DNA of 64,000 nt, taken from assembly GCA_016704425.1 (NCBI GenBank), contig JADJAC010000002.1, forward strand, positions 186,001 to 250,000, written 5' to 3'. Within the stretch, counting starts at the first letter, position 1, and every line of letters begins with the position of its first letter. This document shows, piece after piece, positions 15,184-23,999 of this stretch. The stretch comes from Sphingomonadales bacterium. Lineage in GTDB: Bacteria > Pseudomonadota > Alphaproteobacteria > Sphingomonadales > Sphingomonadaceae. The notes beneath the pieces were generated by a model. The model was given only the letters and a program-made list of their open reading frames with translations, was not told where the DNA came from and searched no databases. Made by a program: the position numbers and the translations under genes.

Positions 15184-16282
15184 CGCTCAACAAGTTGCCG
15201 ATCTGCCAAAGGATCAGAATGTGCTTTTCTGGACTCAAGACCAACGGGATACGGCGTTCCGCGCGATGGAAAGGATTGCGAAGGCCAACACGATTGCAGC
15301 CGGTGGGCCGGTGCTCGCGTTGCAACAGGGAAAGCCGGTCAAGCTCGAACTTGATGTCGATGCTTTCATGCAGCATCAGCGAAACGCCGGGCTGCTGATC
15401 GTCCAGGATGGGAGGATCCGGTTCGAGAAATATGCGCTTGGCTATGGCCCAGACGGCCGCTGGACGAGTTTTTCGGTGGCAAAGTCACTCACATCAACGC
15501 TTGTCGGTGCTGCGCTGAAGGACGGGTATATCAAGAGCCTTGAAGACAAGATGACGGTCTATATCCCAGGCTTGCGAGGCTCGGCCTATGACGATGTCAC
15601 TGTTGGGCAGTTGCTCACAATGACATCGGGCGTGAAATGGAACGAGGATTATGCCGATCCTAAATCCGATGTGGCGCTTTTCAACCAGCAAAGACCCGAG
15701 CCCGGGTTTGATATTACCGTCAGCTATATGCGCAAATTGCCACGTGAAGCTCCTGCGGGGAGCAAGTGGGTTTACAAGACCGGCGAAACCAACCTGATAG
15801 GCGTGCTGGTTTCAAGCGCGACCGGCAAAACACTATCGGCATACCTCTCCGAGAAAGTCTGGAAGCCATTCGGTATGGAACGCGATGCCGCCTGGATGGT
15901 CGGCGCGACCGGCCATGAGATCAGCGGATGCTGCATTTCCGCAACTTTGAGAGACTATGCCCGGTTCGGCATGTTCATCCTTGGCGGTGGTATCGCTGCC
16001 GGCAACAAGGTCTTGCCAGACGACTGGCTGCCAAGCGCCACGACGAAGCAAGCCGATATTGGTGTTCCTGGCCGCGGCTATGGGTATCAATGGTGGACGA
16101 ACGACGATGGCAGTTTCGCCGCGCAAGGCATTTTCGGACAGGGCATCTTCATTGATCCCAAACGCAAACTGGTGATTGCCTCAAACGGGAACTGGCCGCT
16201 TGCGACCGACCCTGAAGGTGTCGGGGCCGAACGACAGGCCTTTTACCGTGCGGTTCAGAGAGCGCTGGACACCGAGGATTGA
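15137..16282 (+). CDS. Serine hydrolase, NylB / class C beta-lactamase fold
   Basis: Exported or periplasmic hydrolase. A signal peptide covers about residues 1-17 (MRKWILALALVQSGANA). The catalytic SxxK is SVAK in WTSFSVAKSLTSTLVGAA. The tyrosine region is WVYKTGETNLIG, and the third motif is GIFGQG (the HxG/KTG position). This order is characteristic of the 6-aminohexanoate-dimer-hydrolase-like family. At 381 residues it is a typical length. AAGGAGG precedes the ATG. It overlaps the truncated methyltransferase gene by 47 bases and the minus-strand PilZ gene by 28. Substrate unknown; a true beta-lactamase is unlikely. Confidence 0.85.
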   Translation: MRKWILALALVQSGANAQQVADLPKDQNVLFWTQDQRDTAFRAMERIAKANTIAAGGPVLALQQGKPVKLELDVDAFMQHQRNAGLLIVQDGRIRFEKYALGYGPDGRWTSFSVAKSLTSTLVGAALKDGYIKSLEDKMTVYIPGLRGSAYDDVTVGQLLTMTSGVKWNEDYADPKSDVALFNQQRPEPGFDITVSYMRKLPREAPAGSKWVYKTGETNLIGVLVSSATGKTLSAYLSEKVWKPFGMERDAAWMVGATGHEISGCCISATLRDYARFGMFILGGGIAAGNKVLPDDWLPSATTKQADIGVPGRGYGYQWWTNDDGSFAAQGIFGQGIFIDPKRKLVIASNGNWPLATDPEGVGAERQAFYRAVQRALDTED

Positions 16283-16605
16283 GGTGCAGTGCCATGTACC
16301 GCAACAATCCGGTCATAGACTGCGACGTTCAAGAGATGATCGAACGCGCATCCGACCCGCGAACCGTCATTCCAGATCACGTTCGCCTGGAGGCTCGACA
16401 AGCCAGGCAACGTGACCCAGCAAATGGCGCCGGGCTTCATTCCTGTCACGGCATCGCAGCAAAAGCCGCTGATCGAAAGATCATAGACCGTAACCTCGAA
16501 GCCGGGTGAACCGGACGCGCGCAGCTTTGCTGCTAGCCGCATGGGCGCTCTGGTGCCGCAGCGATCTTCCTGCGCGGCAGAATGATATGAGTGCGTTTCG
16601 TGCAT
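16255..16605 (-). CDS. PilZ domain protein (first of three in the window)
   Basis: PilZ domains bind cyclic di-GMP. The c-di-GMP signature is seen: the RCGTR stretch (RxxxR) near residue 15, and DLSISG (D/NxSxxG) about 27 residues later. The 116-residue protein has a single domain with strands QANVIWNDGSRVGCAF and no output domain, so it would act by binding a partner. It ends 28 bases into the convergent hydrolase gene. Confidence 0.82.
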   Translation of the reverse strand: MHETHSYHSAAQEDRCGTRAPMRLAAKLRASGSPGFEVTVYDLSISGFCCDAVTGMKPGAICWVTLPGLSSLQANVIWNDGSRVGCAFDHLLNVAVYDRIVAVHGTAPQSSVSSAL

Positions 16606-16679
16606 CGTTCATTCCTGACAATGCTGGTCCTGAGCGATAGATACGGCGCAATTGACTAACGCCGTCCTGCCAGAATTGG

Positions 16680-17387
16680 TTAACCGACGCGTTCCCTGTG
16701 TCCGGTTTCGAATCCGCTGGTCAAAAGCGAGAGAATTCTGGCCGCGACGTCGTCCGGCGTCTTGAGCGAAGCCGGGTCCTCCCCCGGATAGGCCTGCGCA
16801 CGCATCTTGGTGCGAGTGGCCCCCGGATCGACAATGGCTACAGCAATCCGGCCTGCATTCCGGTTCTCCTCGGCATATGCCCCAAGCAGCGTGTCAAACG
16901 CGGCCTTCGATGCGCCATAAGCTCCCCAGAAAGCACGAGGTGTGGCGCCGACACTGGATGTCAGGCCAATCAGCCGCGCCCTCCCGCTCTTCCGCAACAA
17001 GGCATCAAAGGCAGCAACAAGGGCGGCCTGAGCGCTGACATTGAGCGTAAAGATCTGCGCAAATTCCTTGGCATCAAGATGCTGGACTGGCGCGAGAGTA
17101 CCCAGCATCGCTGCATTGAGCACAAGGATATCGAGCTTGTCCCAACGCCCCGAAATCGCAACGGCAAGGCGGCCGATGCTCTCCGGGTCTGTCAGGTCCA
17201 GGGGTGCAATCGTTGCCGTGCCGCCGACCTGGTGAATCCGCTCTTCAACGTCCTCCAGCCCGGCAGACGTCCGTGCTGTCAGGATGACATGAGCCCCTGC
17301 CCGACCCAGTGCTTCTGCCGTAGCAGCACCGATTCCGCGCGATGCGCCCGTCACGAGCGCGACTTGTCCCTCGAGCGGCCCCGCCAT
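16680..17387 (-). CDS. Short-chain dehydrogenase/reductase
   Basis: NAD(P)-dependent oxidoreductase of 235 residues. The ATG at 17387 overlaps the purF stop by one base (TGATG) and gives MAGPLEGQVALVTGASRG at the N-terminus; a longer frame up to 17489 runs into purF. The TGASRGIG dinucleotide motif is near residue 13. The serine is in GLTSSVG near 138 and the YxxxK pair in AYGASKAA near 152. NAA is in VLNAAMLG. The substrate is unknown; cotranscription with purF follows from the overlap. Confidence 0.88.
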   Translation of the reverse strand: MAGPLEGQVALVTGASRGIGAATAEALGRAGAHVILTARTSAGLEDVEERIHQVGGTATIAPLDLTDPESIGRLAVAISGRWDKLDILVLNAAMLGTLAPVQHLDAKEFAQIFTLNVSAQAALVAAFDALLRKSGRARLIGLTSSVGATPRAFWGAYGASKAAFDTLLGAYAEENRNAGRIAVAIVDPGATRTKMRAQAYPGEDPASLKTPDDVAARILSLLTSGFETGHRERVG

Positions 17388-18844
17388 CAGACAACCCGTT
17401 CGGCCAGCAGGCTCAACTGGCTTTCCGGGGCGATGTCGTCCTGATCGGTGAGCCTTGTGGGATAGTCGCCCGTAAAGCAGGCGTCGCAATATTGGGGGCG
17501 TATGTCGGCCCGATGATCTTCGCCGAGCGCCTTGTACAGCCCATCGATCGAGACAAATGCGAGACTGTCCGCATGGATGAAGGTCCGCATTTCCTCAAGA
17601 TTGTGCTTGGCCGCAAGGAGCTTTGATCGCTCCGGCGTATCCACTCCATAAAAGCAACTGTGCCGTGTTGGGGGGCTGGCAATCCGCATGTGTACTTCCG
17701 TTGCCCCGGCATCGCGCATCATCTGAACAATCTTGAGACTGGTCGTGCCGCGGACGATTGAATCATCGATCAGGACAACGCTCTTGCCCGAAATCAGAGC
17801 GCGATTGGCATTGTGCTTGAGCTTCACGCCGAGATGCCGAACCTGATCGCCTGGTTGGATGAATGTCCGCCCAACATAGTGCGAGCGAATGATGCCAAGT
17901 TCAAAAGGAATGCCGGATTGCTGGGCATAACCGATTGCTGCGGGCGTTCCGCTATCGGGCACAGGAATGACGAGGTCAGCACGAACCGGGCTTTCGATCG
18001 CCAGTTGCGCGCCGATTGCCTTGCGAACCGAATAGACGCTGGAGCCGTCGACGATTGAATCGGGACGGGAAAAATAGACATGCTCGAAGATGCAGGGTCG
18101 CGGACTGATAGCGGCAAAGGGCTTGATCGAGCGCAACTCTCCTTGCGCAACGATGACAATTTCACCGGGTTCTACTTCGCGTTCAAACTCCGCACCCACC
18201 ACATCGAGCGCGACAGTCTCCGATGCAAAAATAAAAGTGTCACCCAACCTGCCCATGACCAAAGGGCGAATTCCCAGCGGATCCCTGCAGGCAATCATAC
18301 CCTCTGGCGTGAGGCAGATCAGCGAGTAGGCGCCTTCAACTTGCTTCAATGCGTCAATGAATTTGTCGAGCAGCGTCCGATACGTGCTGGTCGCAACAAG
18401 GTGAATGATTACCTCTGTGTCGCTGGTCGATTGGAAGATTGCACCCTTGCGCACAAGGTCTCGCTTGACCGTCATCGCATTGGAAATGTTGCCGTTGTGG
18501 GAAACCGCAAATCCACCCGATGCAAGATCGGCAAAAAGCGGCTGGACGTTGCGAAGCGATGTTTCCCCTGTCGTCGCATAACGGACGTGCCCGCAGGCTA
18601 CGCTTCCCGGCAAGCCATTGATAATGTCGTCACGATCGAAATTTCCGGCAACATGCCCCATTGCGCGATGCGAATGAAAATTGCTTCCGTCCCAGCTGGT
18701 AATCCCCGCAGCCTCTTGTCCGCGGTGCTGGAGCGCGTGCAGACCTAGAGCCACCACCGCTGAAGCTGTGTCGGCACCCCAAACTCCGAAAATCCCGCAC
18801 TCTTCCCTCAATTTGTCATCATCGAATGGATGAGTAGTGATCAT
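17387..18844 (-). CDS. purF: Amidophosphoribosyltransferase
   Basis: First committed step of purine synthesis: PRPP plus glutamine gives phosphoribosylamine. The 485-residue enzyme starts with a 15-residue propeptide and the catalytic Cys16 (REECGIFGVWG), an Ntn glutamine amidotransferase signature. Then come HRGQEAAG, the PRPP-binding SVVLIDDSIVRGTTS near residue 355, and cysteines in FYGVD and YCDACFTGDYP. The C-terminus lies one base into the downstream SDR gene. Confidence 0.96.
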   Translation of the reverse strand: MITTHPFDDDKLREECGIFGVWGADTASAVVALGLHALQHRGQEAAGITSWDGSNFHSHRAMGHVAGNFDRDDIINGLPGSVACGHVRYATTGETSLRNVQPLFADLASGGFAVSHNGNISNAMTVKRDLVRKGAIFQSTSDTEVIIHLVATSTYRTLLDKFIDALKQVEGAYSLICLTPEGMIACRDPLGIRPLVMGRLGDTFIFASETVALDVVGAEFEREVEPGEIVIVAQGELRSIKPFAAISPRPCIFEHVYFSRPDSIVDGSSVYSVRKAIGAQLAIESPVRADLVIPVPDSGTPAAIGYAQQSGIPFELGIIRSHYVGRTFIQPGDQVRHLGVKLKHNANRALISGKSVVLIDDSIVRGTTSLKIVQMMRDAGATEVHMRIASPPTRHSCFYGVDTPERSKLLAAKHNLEEMRTFIHADSLAFVSIDGLYKALGEDHRADIRPQYCDACFTGDYPTRLTDQDDIAPESQLSLLAERVV

Positions 18845-18876
18845 TTGGAATCGCCCGGTAGTTGCGCCGTGCCGCG

Positions 18877-18904
18877 CATATAGGGGCTTGCCGCCAAATT
18901 GTAA
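18877..18904 (-). promoter_or_regulatory. Candidate purF promoter
   Basis: Reading on the minus strand, TTACAA (18904-18899) and TATATG (18882-18877) are separated by 16 bases, about 33 bases before the purF ATG. It is a plausible sigma-70 type promoter, but alphaproteobacterial -10 boxes are loose and this rests on position and similarity only. Confidence 0.35.
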
Positions 18905-18990
18905 TGCTCAATGACGGGAAAACGCCAAGTAGCGAAATTCCGGCGTGGGAGTCCGCTTGCCCTGAGCGTCATCCGCTCTAAAAAGCAGGT

Positions 18991-19350
18991 ATGAAGAACG
19001 AGCCTGAAACCGGCCTGACACTCGATCCGCGATTTGACGACAATGGCCTTGTAACCGCTGTTTGCACGCATGCAACAACGGGCTCGGTTTTGATGCTTGC
19101 ACATATGAATGCCGATGCACTCCGCATGACCCTCGAAACCGGGAAGGCTACGTTTTGGTCGCGGTCACGCGCGGCGCTTTGGATGAAAGGTGAAACGTCC
19201 GGACACGTCTTGCACGTTACGGAAGCGCGGATAGATTGTGACCAGGACGCAATCTGGCTTAAATGCCTTCCCGATGGCCCAGCTTGCCATACTGGAGAGG
19301 AGAGTTGCTTTTTCCGGCGCATCGAGAATGGTGCGTTGGTCCGGGATTGA
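18991..19350 (+). CDS. hisI: Phosphoribosyl-AMP cyclohydrolase
   Basis: Third step of histidine synthesis, opening the adenine ring of PR-AMP. The 119-residue protein is a stand-alone HisI, not a HisIE fusion. Motifs include LMLAHMNADALR, the W-S-R-S-R-x-x-LW-KGETSGH signature near residues 56-71, and zinc-ligand cysteines in DCDQDAIWLKC and GPACHTGEESCFF. No other his genes are near it, and it is divergent from purF. Its stop codon lies inside a likely -35 box of the next operon. Confidence 0.95.
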   Translation: MKNEPETGLTLDPRFDDNGLVTAVCTHATTGSVLMLAHMNADALRMTLETGKATFWSRSRAALWMKGETSGHVLHVTEARIDCDQDAIWLKCLPDGPACHTGEESCFFRRIENGALVRD

Positions 19351-19367
19351 CGCTTACGTATACGTAA
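19347..19367 (+). promoter_or_regulatory. -35 box and MerR operator palindrome
   Basis: TTGACG (19347-19352) overlaps the hisI stop. It is followed at once by the perfect 14-base palindrome TTACGTATACGTAA (19354-19367), 15 bases before the MerR-type ATG. A palindrome placed between -35 and -10 is the hallmark of MerR regulation, and ACGT-containing palindromes are known targets of LiuR-like regulators of acyl-CoA operons (knowledge of the family, not tested here). Confidence 0.6.
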
Positions 19368-19381
19368 AGTAACACGCCTGC

Positions 19382-19798
19382 ATGTCCAGTGCTACCGTAG
19401 AAATCGTCGATCCGCGCGACCGGCACCAATATTCGATTTCCGACCTTTCCGACGAGTTCAAGGTCACCGCCCGTGCGCTGCGCTTTTATGAGGACGAGGG
19501 CCTTATCTCGCCAATCAGGCGTGGGCTCACGCGGATCTATACCAAGCGCGATCGCGCTCGTCTGGCCTGGATTCTGCGCGCCAAGCGTGTTGGTTTCAGT
19601 CTGGCAGACATTCGCGAGATGATCGATCTCTACGATATTGGCGACGGCAGGCACGCTCAGCGAGTGGTGACAATCGACAAATGCCAATCGCGTATCGACC
19701 TGCTCAAGCGGCAACGCATGGATATCGATGCCCATATTGATGAATTGTCGCGTTTCATCGATATTGTGAAGAAGGCGGACGCACCCGGCGACGCCTGA
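19382..19798 (+). CDS. MerR-family transcriptional regulator of acyl-CoA metabolism
   Basis: The 138-residue protein starts with a MerR winged helix (YSISDLSDEFKVTARALRFY, then EDEGLISPIRRG). A dimerisation coiled coil follows (CQSRIDLLKRQRMDIDAHID). There is no cysteine-based metal site, so metal sensing is unlikely, and the family is LiuR/acyl-CoA type by context. It is the first gene of the operon with the acyl-CoA dehydrogenase, and an ACGT palindrome lies immediately upstream, which fits autoregulation. Confidence 0.88.
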   Translation: MSSATVEIVDPRDRHQYSISDLSDEFKVTARALRFYEDEGLISPIRRGLTRIYTKRDRARLAWILRAKRVGFSLADIREMIDLYDIGDGRHAQRVVTIDKCQSRIDLLKRQRMDIDAHIDELSRFIDIVKKADAPGDA

Positions 19799-19824
19799 CA
19801 AGGCTTTTCACCAGGAGAAGTTCC

Positions 19825-21618
19825 GTGCCCCAGTATCGTGCCCCCGTCCGCGACACGCGGTTCATTTTTGATCATGTCATCGGCATCGATCGCTATGCCA
19901 ACCTGCCGGGCTTCGAAAATGCCTCCGCCGATATGATCGAAGCGGTCCTGACCGAAGGCGGACGGATGTGCGAAGACATTCTGTTTCCGATCAACAAGTC
20001 GGGCGACGAACAGGGCTGCACCCGCCACGCCGATGGAAGTGTGACGACACCGGACGGATTCAAGGAAGCCTATCACGCCTATCGCGACGGCGGTTGGGTC
20101 GGCCTTTCTGCTCCCGAAGAATTTGGCGGACAGGGCCTCCCGCACGTGATTGGCACGGCAATGGAAGAATTCCGAATGGCCGCAAACCAATCGTTCGGGA
20201 TGTATACCGGACTGACAATGGGCGCCGTGGCAGCAATCATGATCAAGGGCTCGGAGGAGCAAAAGTCCAAATATATTCCAAAAATGATTTCTGGCGATTG
20301 GGGCGGGACGATGAACCTCACCGAATCCCATGCTGGCACCGACCTTGGCTTGATTCGTACCCGCGCGGTTCCGCAAAGCGATGGCAGCTACAGCATCACC
20401 GGCACGAAAATCTTCATTTCAGGCGGCGATCACGACCTGATGGAAAACATCATTCACCTTGTCCTTGCCAAAACTCCCGATGCTCCGGAATCGAGCAAGG
20501 GCATTTCGCTTTTTATTGTTCCGAAAATTCTGGTGAATGAAGACGGCTCCTTGGGCGACAAGAACGCCGTGAGTTGCGGATCAATTGAACACAAGATGGG
20601 CATCCGCGCGCAGGCCACATGTGTAATGAACTATGATGGCGCAATTGGATACATGGTCGGGGAAGAGAACAAGGGCCTCGCCGCCATGTTCATCATGATG
20701 AACGCAGCGCGGCTCGGCGTTGGTGTGCAAGGTCTCGCACAGGGCGACATTGCCTATCAGAATGGCCTGCAATACGCGAAGGATCGTCGTCAGGGACGGT
20801 CACTCACGGGTGCCAAGGATCCGCAGGAAAAGGCCGATACCCTGCTCGTCCATCCGGATATTCGTCGTATGCTCATGGAAGCGAAGGCGTTGACCGAAGG
20901 GCTGCGCGCCCTTTGCCTCTGGGGCGCCCTTCAGGTCGATCTTGCCCATAGCGCGCAAACCGAGGCCGAACGTCAGATGGCCGACGACCTGATCTCGCTG
21001 CTGACGCCCGTGATCAAGGGATATGGCACCGACAAAGGTTATGAAGTCGCAACGGCTATGCAGCAAATCTATGGGGGACATGGCTACATCGAAGAATGGG
21101 GCATGAGCCAGTACGTCCGCGATGCCCGCATTACGCAGATTTATGAAGGCGCGAATGGCGTTCAGGCGCTTGACCTGGTCGGCCGCAAGCTCGCGCAAAA
21201 TGGCGGGCGCGGCGTGAGTGCGTTCTTTGCACTGGTGACTGCCGAGATTGAGGCTGCAAAATCAAACGTCGCTCTCTCGGACTATGCAACACGTCTTGAA
21301 AAGGCGTTGGGGGACCTTCAGGCCTCAACAATGTGGCTGATGCAGAATGGCATGGCCAATCCCGACAATGCGGGTGCCGGTTCCACACCCTATCTGCATC
21401 TGATGGGCATTGTTTCGGTCGGCCTGATGTGGCTCAGGATGGCCACCGCAGCCAAAGCAGCTCTTGACGCGGGTTCGGAAGACAAGACGTTCATGGAAGC
21501 GAAGCTCGTGACAGCTCGCTTTTTTGCTGAACGAATCATGCCGGACAGCGGCGCCTTGCGCCGTAAGCTCGAGTCGGGAGCCGAAGCGATGATGGCATTG
21601 CCGGCAGAGGCCTTTTGA
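19825..21618 (+). CDS. Acyl-CoA dehydrogenase, ~600-residue type with C-terminal extension
   Basis: FAD flavoenzyme oxidising an acyl-CoA to the 2-enoyl-CoA. The 597 residues include the N-terminal helical AcylCoA_DH_N-like region (MPQYRAPVRDTRF, then DRYANLPGFENAS). Flavin-contact motifs follow: NLTESHAGTDLGLIRTRA and the catalytic-glutamate stretch IYEGANGVQALDLVGRKL near residue 439. The last 130 residues form the C-terminal domain of this subfamily (family PF12806 type). A GTG start at 19825 with AGGAG upstream was chosen because it gives the conserved N-terminus. Substrate not predictable. Confidence 0.92.
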   Translation: MPQYRAPVRDTRFIFDHVIGIDRYANLPGFENASADMIEAVLTEGGRMCEDILFPINKSGDEQGCTRHADGSVTTPDGFKEAYHAYRDGGWVGLSAPEEFGGQGLPHVIGTAMEEFRMAANQSFGMYTGLTMGAVAAIMIKGSEEQKSKYIPKMISGDWGGTMNLTESHAGTDLGLIRTRAVPQSDGSYSITGTKIFISGGDHDLMENIIHLVLAKTPDAPESSKGISLFIVPKILVNEDGSLGDKNAVSCGSIEHKMGIRAQATCVMNYDGAIGYMVGEENKGLAAMFIMMNAARLGVGVQGLAQGDIAYQNGLQYAKDRRQGRSLTGAKDPQEKADTLLVHPDIRRMLMEAKALTEGLRALCLWGALQVDLAHSAQTEAERQMADDLISLLTPVIKGYGTDKGYEVATAMQQIYGGHGYIEEWGMSQYVRDARITQIYEGANGVQALDLVGRKLAQNGGRGVSAFFALVTAEIEAAKSNVALSDYATRLEKALGDLQASTMWLMQNGMANPDNAGAGSTPYLHLMGIVSVGLMWLRMATAAKAALDAGSEDKTFMEAKLVTARFFAERIMPDSGALRRKLESGAEAMMALPAEAF

Positions 21619-21629
21619 TTGGAGATTGA

Positions 21630-22520
21630 ATGAAGACCCTGCTTATTGGCCTGATTGCCGTCGCTGCGGCATTGTTTCTGTTCACTCGGCTCGTTGCCCC
21701 CCCGAACCAGCTCGACTATCTCGATGTTGCCTGGCCAGGAAAGAACGATGCCGAAAAATTGGCAGCGGACCTGGTCTTCGACCCGGCGAGCGGCCAGAAG
21801 TTGAACATCTGGGGCACCAAGGAAACTTCCGCAGAGCGGAAAAAGCCGGTCATCGTCTTCTTTTATGGAGGTGGCTGGGCAAACGGGGATCGGGACCACT
21901 ACGGCTTTGCTGCGCGAGCCTATGCAAACCGTGGTTTCATTGTCGTCCTGCCCGACTACCGCAAGGTGCCGCAAGTTCATTTCCCTGTTTTCAACCAGGA
22001 TGCTGCGGCCGCGGTTCGCTGGGTGCATGACAATATCGCCCGATACGGCGGCGATCCGAGTCATCTTGTCCTCGCTGGCCATTCGGCGGGTGCATATATC
22101 GCGATGATGCTGACTCTCGACGGCGCCTACTTGCGGGCTGTTGGACTGAACCCGTCGATCGTGCGCGCCACGGTCGGCTTGTCTGGTCCCTATGATTTCT
22201 ATCCGTATGACTCTCGCCGTTCGATCAACGCGATGAACCGTTGGCCAAGGCCGCTCGAGACGCAGCCAATCGCATTTGCGCGCAGTGATGCACCACCGAT
22301 CATGATCGTTACCGGAACTGCAGACGACACTGTCAAGCCGCGGAATGCGATCCTGCTGGCGCGGCGGTTGACTGAGCTTGGGGCGCCAGTCACGTTTCAG
22401 GCCTATAATGATCTTGGCCATGAAGACGTTGTCATGGCTCTGTCGAAGCCATTTCGCAGCAAGGCTCCGGTCTTGCAGGACAGTGTGGATTTCCTCATGA
22501 AGGCAACAAAGACGCCATAG
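21630..22520 (+). CDS. Membrane-anchored alpha/beta hydrolase (carboxylesterase-like)
   Basis: The N-terminus (MKTLLIGLIAVAAALFLFTR) is a signal anchor. The oxyanion motif FYGGGWANGD, the nucleophile elbow GHSAGAY near residue 150 and a C-terminal DLGHED histidine complete a GGGW-type esterase fold of 296 residues. It sits 11 bases after the acyl-CoA dehydrogenase and before the phosphotransferase, so all are likely one transcript. Substrate unknown; an ester or thioester connected with the acyl-CoA pathway is an inference. Confidence 0.85.
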   Translation: MKTLLIGLIAVAAALFLFTRLVAPPNQLDYLDVAWPGKNDAEKLAADLVFDPASGQKLNIWGTKETSAERKKPVIVFFYGGGWANGDRDHYGFAARAYANRGFIVVLPDYRKVPQVHFPVFNQDAAAAVRWVHDNIARYGGDPSHLVLAGHSAGAYIAMMLTLDGAYLRAVGLNPSIVRATVGLSGPYDFYPYDSRRSINAMNRWPRPLETQPIAFARSDAPPIMIVTGTADDTVKPRNAILLARRLTELGAPVTFQAYNDLGHEDVVMALSKPFRSKAPVLQDSVDFLMKATKTP

Positions 22521-22533
22521 TTGAGGATTCCCC

Positions 22534-23553
22534 GTGCTAAACGACGCGCAACTGACAGCAGTCGGCAAACATATTGCGCTGGCGCTGGACACGCCCGATG
22601 CGGCCATCACAGATATTCGGCGTTTTCACGGTGGCGCATCTCGTGAGACTTACGCAATTGACGTAGCGGCAGGCGATATCCGTCATGCGCTTATCCTGCG
22701 CTGCGACCCCGGGGACAGTCTCATCGATACGCCACGGGCACTTGAGTTTGCGGCTTATAAGTCTGCCGAGGACTGTGGCATCCCTGTACCTCACGCAGTC
22801 AGCCTGTGCGAAGACCCCGCATTGATCGGTACACCGTTTTTCATCATGCAGCGCATAGAAGGCGGAGAGGCTGTGAGCCCGTTTGTCGCCAATGCCTACG
22901 CTGGTCATCATGAAGAGATCGGGCGGCAATTTTTCGCATTTCTTGGAAAAATCAACGGGATCGATGCCAGATCCAGCCCCCTTGCGCAGCAGGTGGACGT
23001 ACCGGATGCGCGCAGCTGCTGGTCTCGCGAGTTGGATTACTGGTCCGCCCAGATTGAAAAGAACGGCCTTCAGCCGGAACCAATATTGATGGCAGCAATT
23101 CGCTGGCTCCGAAGCAATCCGCCGCCCCCTGCTCAACGATTGGCAATTATCCATGGCGACTATCGCAACGGCAACGTTCTTCACGACGGCAGTGGCAACA
23201 TTGTTGCTGTCCTCGATTGGGAAATGGCCCATATCGGCGATCCACTTGAAGATCTTGCCTGGGCGCTGGATCCGCTATGGAATCTGCAAGATCCAAGTCG
23301 TGCCGCAGGCCTGATCGAACGAAGCGAAGCAATCCGAATCTGGGAAAGCTCGAGCGGACTCGTTTTCGATGAAGCCGCTTTCGCATGGTGGGAGATGTTC
23401 GCCTCTGTCAAAGGAATGGCCATCTGGATTTCGTCTGGCCACGCCAGTGTGGCCGGCATCAACACCGATCCGGTGCTCGCATTTTCGGCATGGTATCCAA
23501 AAACGATCGGAAATCATGTTCTTGCGACGCGGCTTGCGGGAGTATTCGCATGA
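22534..23553 (+). CDS. APH-family phosphotransferase
   Basis: Kinase-like protein of 339 residues with the APH fold. The catalytic loop is IIHGDYRNGNVLHDG near residue 205, and the metal-binding IVAVLDWEMAHIGDP follows near 224. Such proteins (similar to the kinase-like half of human ACAD10/11) are often encoded with acyl-CoA dehydrogenases and may phosphorylate 4-hydroxyacyl-CoAs; ACAD11-type kinases do so, which is a known function of the relatives. The start is a GTG at 22534, and the last four bases (ATGA) overlap the next gene. Confidence 0.87.
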   Translation: MLNDAQLTAVGKHIALALDTPDAAITDIRRFHGGASRETYAIDVAAGDIRHALILRCDPGDSLIDTPRALEFAAYKSAEDCGIPVPHAVSLCEDPALIGTPFFIMQRIEGGEAVSPFVANAYAGHHEEIGRQFFAFLGKINGIDARSSPLAQQVDVPDARSCWSRELDYWSAQIEKNGLQPEPILMAAIRWLRSNPPPPAQRLAIIHGDYRNGNVLHDGSGNIVAVLDWEMAHIGDPLEDLAWALDPLWNLQDPSRAAGLIERSEAIRIWESSSGLVFDEAAFAWWEMFASVKGMAIWISSGHASVAGINTDPVLAFSAWYPKTIGNHVLATRLAGVFA

Positions 23554-23999
23554 AGCCGGGTATTGATCAGCTTCTTATGGCGCTTGCCACTACTCTTGCA
23601 GCGCGGATCCTGCCGCAATTGGAGACCCAGTCCTATGCGACCGGCGATGCACGCATTGCTGCGCTTCTATCCGTCCTCCTCGCCCAGGAAGCCGATCGCG
23701 CGGCTGACACGCTGGCTCGGGAAAATCGGGAAATGCGGATGCTTTTCCTGACCGCTTCACGGCTCGACCTGATCCCGGCACTGCGTGTTCGGTTGGCCCA
23801 CGATGCCGCAACGGAAGAGGCGGATCTGAAGCTCAGCACCCTCTCTCCGGCGCATGACCGGTACACCGAGACTCTGATGGCCCTTCAAATCGCAGTAGAG
23901 ACGCTCGAAGACGATTGGGCGCGCGCGCTCAATCGCGAAATCTGGCAATTTCTGGTCGCCAGTGCCGAGCGTCGAATGCTGGTTATGCCTGCCATGTAG
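23550..23999 (+). CDS. Conserved partner protein of phosphotransferase operons (DUF6285-like)
   Basis: The 149-residue protein starts at the ATG overlapping the phosphotransferase stop (ATGA). It is alpha-helical: IDQLLMALATTLAARILPQL, then a long helix around DARIAALLSVLLAQEADRAA, and more helices to the C-terminus. There is no signal or membrane segment. Genes with this composition and position after an APH-type kinase are commonly labelled DUF6285, which I offer from memory. Role unknown; the coupling suggests a partner of the kinase. Confidence 0.7.
   Translation: MKPGIDQLLMALATTLAARILPQLETQSYATGDARIAALLSVLLAQEADRAADTLARENREMRMLFLTASRLDLIPALRVRLAHDAATEEADLKLSTLSPAHDRYTETLMALQIAVETLEDDWARALNREIWQFLVASAERRMLVMPAM

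Noticed and set aside
21390..22610. Minus-strand frame of 406 codons over the esterase gene
   Set aside because: It lies antisense to two recognised genes and has no recognisable domain; a codon-bias shadow.
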